Below are positions 7,545 through 10,902 of a stretch of 10,902 nt of DNA, in pieces (within the stretch, counting starts at the first letter, position 1; each line of letters opens with the position of its first letter). A program made the translations under genes and the position numbers. The stretch is from VGXO01 sp964614695. GTDB lineage: Bacteria > Planctomycetota > Phycisphaerae > Phycisphaerales > SM1A02. The stretch covers positions 1-10,902 of the forward strand of contig CAZTMB010000099.1 in the NCBI GenBank assembly GCA_964614695.1, read 5' to 3'. The notes beneath the pieces are model-generated. The model was not told the origin of the DNA. It saw only the letters and a program-made list of their open reading frames with translations, and made no database searches.

Positions 7545-7764
7545 GCGCCAGCGGGGAATCCGTGCGAAGTTCGCCCGGAGGTATCGGCCGACGACGACCC
7601 AGAGCCGTCATCCGCATGCGGTGGCCCCGAACGTACTCGACCGCGGCTATCGCAGCCCCGAAGCGTTCGAGGCTGCTGCAAAGGTCGGATAGAGTCCAGA
7701 GGGGTGTCCAAGAGTCGTGTGGAAGTCCAAGGTCCACGCTTGCGCTGCGGGCGACGTTGGCCGA
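7545..7764. other. Intergenic stretch between the dockerin-like frame and lgt-like gene
   Basis: I see no supported gene or terminator here on either strand. The pentamer GTCCA occurs four times at irregular spacing between 7694 and 7736, which may be chance. If the dockerin-like frame is a gene remnant, the missing upstream portion would be expected here, but no frame reads convincingly. Confidence 0.4.
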
Positions 7765-8502
7765 TCAGGCGAGCGGGGGTGCGGGAGCCGCGAGGCGTGC
7801 TGGATCGGTCGGGCGGCGGCGGTGCCAGAGCCAGAGGCCGGTCGCGACGATCGCGATCGCTGCGAGGTGATAGCCGCCGAGGCTCGCCCACCAGCGGCTG
7901 TCGTCGCGCAGGAACTCGTGGCCGAAGCGGAATGCGCCGTAGGCGACGAGATAGACCGCGAAGCGACGGCCGGGGAGCCAGCCGCAGCGGGTGGCCGCGA
8001 TCGCCCATGCGAGGAAGGCGAGGTTGAAGAGCAGTTCGGTCGCCGCCGCGGGCCAGCGCGAGACGCCGAGCGCATCGGTCGCGCTCCACCATGACCCGGC
8101 GCACTTGACGCCTGGGCAGCAGCCCGCGGCGAGGCAGCCCACGCGGCCGATCGCGATCGCGAGGGGGACGCTCAGCGCGAAGAGGTCGCCAGTGCCCCGA
8201 CGCAGGTCGACGAGCGCCTTGGCGATCTCGACGCCCACGACGCCGCCGACGAGCGCGCCGGTGATGCTGTGCCCGCTCGCGAGGGCGAGCCAGTCGTCGC
8301 GGAACCGCCAGCCCTCCGCGACCAGGAAGGCGATCTTCGCGCCGAGGTAGGCCCCAGCAAGCGCCCCGAAGTAGACCGCGAACATCCGCGGGTCGACGCC
8401 GCCGTCGCGGCGCGGGGCGGCGTGCCGCCAGAGCAGAGCCGTCGCGACGAGCCCGGTCAGGACCATCGCCGAGTAGACGACGCTGCCGGTCGAGGGATTC
8501 AT
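7765..8502 (-). CDS. Lgt-like prolipoprotein diacylglyceryl transferase family protein
   Basis: The 245-residue polytopic membrane protein starts at ATG 8502, overlapping the radical SAM stop as ATGA. Lgt-family landmarks are present: GHSITGALVGG (77-87, the 'FHGG' region, His78), IGRVGCLAAGCC (118-129, the GR-x-GC signature with Arg120), Glu156 in the 'P..xLLFN' segment, and FRFGHEFLRDD (191-201) with Arg192 and Glu196 at the late conserved Arg/Glu pair. Classical Lgt transfers diacylglyceryl from phosphatidylglycerol to the lipobox cysteine of prolipoproteins in the inner membrane. This copy is shorter than E. coli Lgt (291 residues) and carries the cysteine-rich GCC variant instead of GRIGNFINGE, so it belongs to a divergent subgroup; its acceptor may differ. 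Its place as last gene of a coupled operon with a Tes-like radical SAM enzyme suggests a specialised lipid or lipoprotein role rather than the housekeeping one. Confidence 0.82.
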   Translation of the reverse strand: MNPSTGSVVYSAMVLTGLVATALLWRHAAPRRDGGVDPRMFAVYFGALAGAYLGAKIAFLVAEGWRFRDDWLALASGHSITGALVGGVVGVEIAKALVDLRRGTGDLFALSVPLAIAIGRVGCLAAGCCPGVKCAGSWWSATDALGVSRWPAAATELLFNLAFLAWAIAATRCGWLPGRRFAVYLVAYGAFRFGHEFLRDDSRWWASLGGYHLAAIAIVATGLWLWHRRRPTDPARLAAPAPPLA

Positions 8503-9896
8503 CGCGCGTAGTGGCGGCAGAAGCTGTCGAGCGAGCCGTCCTCGCGGATCACATGGGTGCAGCAGCGGTCGATCCGGTCCTGATCGAAGGTCCACGCGTC
8601 CATGAACGGCTTGATGAAGATCCGGAAGGGGTGCTGCGGTCCCAGCTCGAGCGCCTTGAGCAGCTCGCCGAGCGGCTCGGTCTCGCACCCGCAGCGGGCG
8701 AGGTCCTCGAGGCGGTAGTCGACCCGGTCGCGCAGGAACCCGGCGTGCTGGGAGAGGTCGATCATCCGGCCGAGGCCGATCGGGCCGTCGGGCATCCGAA
8801 GCACATAGGCGATCGTGTGGCAGTTGGGGTCGCCGCAGGGAAGCGGCGTGAAGTCCGCCTCGACGAGCAGCTCTGGCGCCTGCGTCGTGCACGCGTGGAC
8901 GACATCCGACACCCCCATCGCCACCGCGTGCGCGGGCGGGCCGGAGAGCACCGGGAGGGTCCGGCTCTCGATCGGGGCGATGCGCCCGCTCGTGAAGACC
9001 GGCTGCAGGCTGATGCCGCGCACATGGGGGCGGCCCATCGCCCAGCGCAGGGTGTCGCCGACGCCGTCGATGGTGCGCTCGTCGACGACCATGGCGAGCG
9101 TGGTGGGCACGCCGAGGGCGCCGGCGGCGTCGATCGCCCGCTCGCGCAGCGCTCGCAGGTCGACGCCGCGCAGCTCGACCTGGCCTTGCGGCTGCACGCC
9201 GTCGAACTGGACATAGAGCTCGAAGCGGGGATGTTCGCGCCGCACCTCGCCGAGCATCCTTCGGAAACGCTCGTCTCCGGCGATCCGCACCGCGTTGGTG
9301 TTGACGAGCACATAGCCGATCGAGGGATGGTCGACCGCCCAGCGCAGGACCCGCTCGAACTCGGGGTGGATCGTGGGCTCGCCGCCGGAGAGCTGGAGGA
9401 TGTCGATCGATCCCTTCCGGGCGCAGACCCCCTCGACGCGGCGGACGATCTCGTCGAAGGTCGCGTGGCGGGCGTCGGCGCCGACGCCGTAGGGGCTCTC
9501 GGCGTAGCAGGTCGGGCAGGTCAGGTTGCAGCTCTCGACGATCTCGATCAGGGCGATGCAGGTCGAGAGGGTCTCGAAGGGATCGCGCTGCGCCGCGCGG
9601 TCCTCGCCGGCGTCCGCGACGCCGCCCCCGCCGATCGAGAGGCTCGTCGGCGCGCAGCAGCCGCTGCCGCCGCCGCAGCAGGGGTCCTCCGCTGCGTTCC
9701 CGGCGGCGCCGTGGCTCTCGAAGTACCACCGCGCATCGGACTGGATCCGCACCGAGAACGCGCCGTGGTCCGGGCAGGCCTTCTCGAGGAAGACGGCGCC
9801 GCACCGCTCGACGACCTGCGCCGGAACCTCGGCAGCGCACGCCGGGCAGCGGCTGCGGGTGCGCTTGAGGAGACGATCGAGCGAGAACGTCGTCAT
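8499..9896 (-). CDS. Radical SAM enzyme of the COG1964 / tetraether synthase (Tes)-like group
   Basis: The 465-residue protein starts at ATG 9896, overlapping the upstream stop as ATGA. The N-terminus holds a small metal-binding module, RCPAC (Cys17, Cys20) with KACPDHG (Cys41). Then comes a Cys/Gly-rich insertion (DPCCGGGSGCC, 71-81). The radical SAM cluster motif is C123-x3-C127-x2-C130 (ESCNLTCPTCYAE), followed by SGGEPT (170-175) for SAM binding. The C-terminal half has further cysteines: PLPCGDPNCH (351-360), RCGC (401-404), and RCCTH (444-448) with DSFC (457-460), beside FIKPFMDAWTFD. This arrangement matches, from memory, COG1964 proteins such as MJ0619 (Tes), which bind auxiliary FeS clusters and join lipid tails by C-C bonds. 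Lipid chemistry here is inferred from that likeness and from the Lgt-like neighbour; peptide or other substrates are not excluded. Confidence 0.82.
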   Translation of the reverse strand: MTTFSLDRLLKRTRSRCPACAAEVPAQVVERCGAVFLEKACPDHGAFSVRIQSDARWYFESHGAAGNAAEDPCCGGGSGCCAPTSLSIGGGGVADAGEDRAAQRDPFETLSTCIALIEIVESCNLTCPTCYAESPYGVGADARHATFDEIVRRVEGVCARKGSIDILQLSGGEPTIHPEFERVLRWAVDHPSIGYVLVNTNAVRIAGDERFRRMLGEVRREHPRFELYVQFDGVQPQGQVELRGVDLRALRERAIDAAGALGVPTTLAMVVDERTIDGVGDTLRWAMGRPHVRGISLQPVFTSGRIAPIESRTLPVLSGPPAHAVAMGVSDVVHACTTQAPELLVEADFTPLPCGDPNCHTIAYVLRMPDGPIGLGRMIDLSQHAGFLRDRVDYRLEDLARCGCETEPLGELLKALELGPQHPFRIFIKPFMDAWTFDQDRIDRCCTHVIREDGSLDSFCRHYAR

Positions 9897-10459
9897 GAGC
9901 CTGGTGCCGGATCGGCGTGCCCGCCGTCGCCACCCTCGTGGACGGCGGGGACCGGCGTGGCCTCGTCGCCACCATGCTTGGCGGCATCCGCGGCGACGGC
10001 GCCCGTCATGAGGATGCACCCGCCGAAGATGATCGCGACCACCACGCCCTGGAACGCCACGAATCCGGCCACCGTCGCGCCGAGCGCAGCGGCGATCGGC
10101 CGCGGCACCAGCAGCACCCGCTCGGATCGCTGGCGACGCGGCAGCCGCTGGGCATGCCGCCACGCCTGCGCGCCGGCGTTCAGCGCGAACACGAAGGAGC
10201 TCAGCAGCAGCGCGAGGAAGACCGCGGAGAACGGCGCCGCGGAGTCCGACCATGCCCGGAAGCCACCGTGCAGCATGGCGCTCGCCGTCAACTCGATCGG
10301 GACGAGCAGCAGCGGCCAGAGATAGGTGAATGCGAGCCTCGGGATGGTCGGCTTCGGTGGCGGCATCCGACGGGCATCCGGAGTGACCACGCCGCACACC
10401 GGACACCGCGCCCCGGAGGGAACGCCGTCGAGAGACGCACCGCATTCTTCGCACCGCAT
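9893..10459 (-). CDS. Zinc-ribbon membrane protein, first gene of the radical SAM operon
   Basis: The 188-residue product begins with a zinc ribbon, Cys3-x2-Cys6 (CEEC) and Cys19-x2-Cys22 (CPVC). Hydrophobic segments follow at about 43-63, 76-98 and 120-155 (the last long enough for two helices), and a Gly/Asp/His/Pro-rich tail (KHGGDEATPVPAVHEGGDGGHAD) closes it. Like the 127-711 gene, it is of the ribbon-plus-helices type common in Phycisphaerae, but the two share no obvious identity beyond the ribbon. The start at 10459 places the ribbon at residue 3; a -35/-10 pair ends just six bases upstream, implying a leaderless transcript. Its stop overlaps the radical SAM start by four bases, so it should be made together with the two enzymes, perhaps as a membrane anchor or scaffold. 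That role is a guess. Confidence 0.8.
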   Translation of the reverse strand: MRCEECGASLDGVPSGARCPVCGVVTPDARRMPPPKPTIPRLAFTYLWPLLLVPIELTASAMLHGGFRAWSDSAAPFSAVFLALLLSSFVFALNAGAQAWRHAQRLPRRQRSERVLLVPRPIAAALGATVAGFVAFQGVVVAIIFGGCILMTGAVAADAAKHGGDEATPVPAVHEGGDGGHADPAPGS

Positions 10460-10465
10460 GCGGTG

Positions 10466-10494
10466 GGGATAGCGGGGCTGGAGAGTGGTGTCAA
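10466..10494 (-). promoter_or_regulatory. Probable sigma-70-type promoter, leaderless start for the radical SAM operon
   Basis: On the minus strand TTGACA (10494-10489) is followed after exactly 17 bases by TATCCC (10471-10466), and six bases later by ATG 10459. The -35 is perfect; the -10 matches only three of six. Transcription would begin about at the A of the start codon, in keeping with the lack of a ribosome site. Confidence 0.55.
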
Positions 10495-10505
10495 AACGAA
10501 GGGGG

Positions 10506-10528
10506 GTCGGGTGCAGACTAGACCCGAC
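10506..10528. repeat. Inverted repeat upstream of the operon promoter (operator or weak galK terminator)
   Basis: GTCGGGT (10506-10512) and ACCCGAC (10522-10528) are perfect inverted copies around nine bases. The repeat ends 11 bases upstream of the -35 box. It could be a regulator site for the operon, or the stem of a weak terminator for galactokinase (on the minus strand it is followed by CCCCCCTTCGTTTT). Either reading is tentative. Confidence 0.4.
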
Positions 10529-10630
10529 GCGTGGACGATCCGGGGTTCGATGGCCGAAGCCTCCGCGGATCCGGCCGCTGCTCGGGAGGGCGTCGAGCGG
10601 AGGACCGCGGGCGACTGGCCAGCACCCGGC

Positions 10631-10902
10631 TCAGGCGAGGAGCAGTGATGCGCCCTGTGCGGCTCGGGTGCGGAACCAGTCGCACGGGGCCCCGAAACGA
10701 ACGGCGAACACCGATGCAACCGCGGATCCCATCGAGTCGGCGTGTTCCGGGCGACACAGCGCGATCGCGCACCCGCCGAAACCTGCCCCGGTCAGGCGAG
10801 CGCCGAACGAGCCAGCGTCGCAGGCCGCAGCGACGATCGTGTCCAGCTCCGGCGTCGAGACCTCGAAGTCGTCGCGCAGTGAAGCATGGCTGTCGAGCAG
10901 GA
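10631..10902 (-). CDS. galK: Galactokinase, C-terminal part (5' end outside window)
   Basis: Eighty-nine codons are present, ending at the TGA complementary to 10631-10633. The peptide has two galactokinase/GHMP-kinase hallmarks: SHASLRDDFEVSTPELD near the window edge and the third GHMP motif GARLTGAGFGGCAIAL, which helps bind the phosphoryl group. Galactokinase phosphorylates galactose to galactose-1-phosphate in the Leloir pathway in the cytoplasm. The N-terminal GRTEHTDYN-type motif lies beyond the window, so substrate (galactose or a related sugar such as N-acetylgalactosamine) cannot be settled. The gene points the same way as the radical SAM operon, 171 bases upstream of it, with a promoter in between, so the two are probably separate units. 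Confidence 0.93.
   Translation of the reverse strand, partial: LLDSHASLRDDFEVSTPELDTIVAAACDAGSFGARLTGAGFGGCAIALCRPEHADSMGSAVASVFAVRFGAPCDWFRTRAAQGASLLLA

Noticed and set aside
7694..7736. Four copies of GTCCA considered as a repeat array
   Set aside because: Spacing is irregular (12, 19 and 7 bases) and the unit is only five bases long, so it is compatible with chance.
8511..10325. 604-codon plus-strand frame opposite the radical SAM operon
   Set aside because: It is an antisense shadow with no recognisable motif, while the minus strand has clear radical SAM and zinc-ribbon motifs.
10549..10648. Short plus-strand frame (about 32 codons) between the radical SAM operon and galactokinase
   Set aside because: It has no ribosome site and no recognisable sequence, and it overlaps the end of galactokinase on the other strand.
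1..10902. CRISPR array, tRNA, rRNA or insertion sequence
   Set aside because: No regular repeat-spacer pattern, tRNA-like cloverleaf, rRNA sequence, transposase motif or terminal inverted repeats were seen by eye on either strand.

Overview
This is a GC-rich bacterial chromosome segment that most resembles a Phycisphaerales-type planctomycete. Three things suggest this lineage: two small membrane proteins that begin with a four-cysteine zinc ribbon (CLKCGYDL...CPEC and CEEC...CPVC), an orphan pair of dockerin-like DLDGDC calcium loops, and a secreted double-fasciclin protein. The lineage call is an inference from protein style, not from a marker gene.

Plus strand, left to right: the last 37 codons of a probable Fic/DOC protein (2-115); a zinc-ribbon polytopic membrane protein (127-711); then a tightly packed four-gene ABC transporter operon (794-5790). 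The operon encodes a substrate-binding protein with two fused PF04392-type domains, a STAS-domain protein with a large unrecognised C-terminal region, a permease of the TrpY/LivH-like type, and an ATPase. Its genes overlap by 4, 4 and 14 bases, so they are very probably co-transcribed and translationally coupled. The STAS protein in the middle is the unusual part and looks like a dedicated regulator or accessory subunit of the transporter. A 332-base gap follows, then a fasciclin-repeat exported protein (6123-7103) with a strong Shine-Dalgarno sequence. It ends at a textbook rho-independent terminator with a UUCG tetraloop (7219-7247).

Minus strand, read right to left: the C-terminal 89 residues of a galactokinase (10631-10902); a probable leaderless promoter (10466-10494); then a three-gene operon (10459 down to 7765), each junction an ATGA overlap. 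It encodes a zinc-ribbon membrane protein, a radical SAM enzyme that resembles the COG1964/archaeal tetraether synthase (Tes, MJ0619) group, and an Lgt-like (prolipoprotein diacylglyceryl transferase family) membrane enzyme. Pairing a lipid-type radical SAM enzyme with a phospholipid-using transferase homologue suggests a membrane-lipid or lipoprotein modification module. I consider this the best candidate here for an undescribed system. Between the two converging blocks lies a mostly empty stretch (7248-7764) with only the small dockerin-like reading frame on the minus strand.
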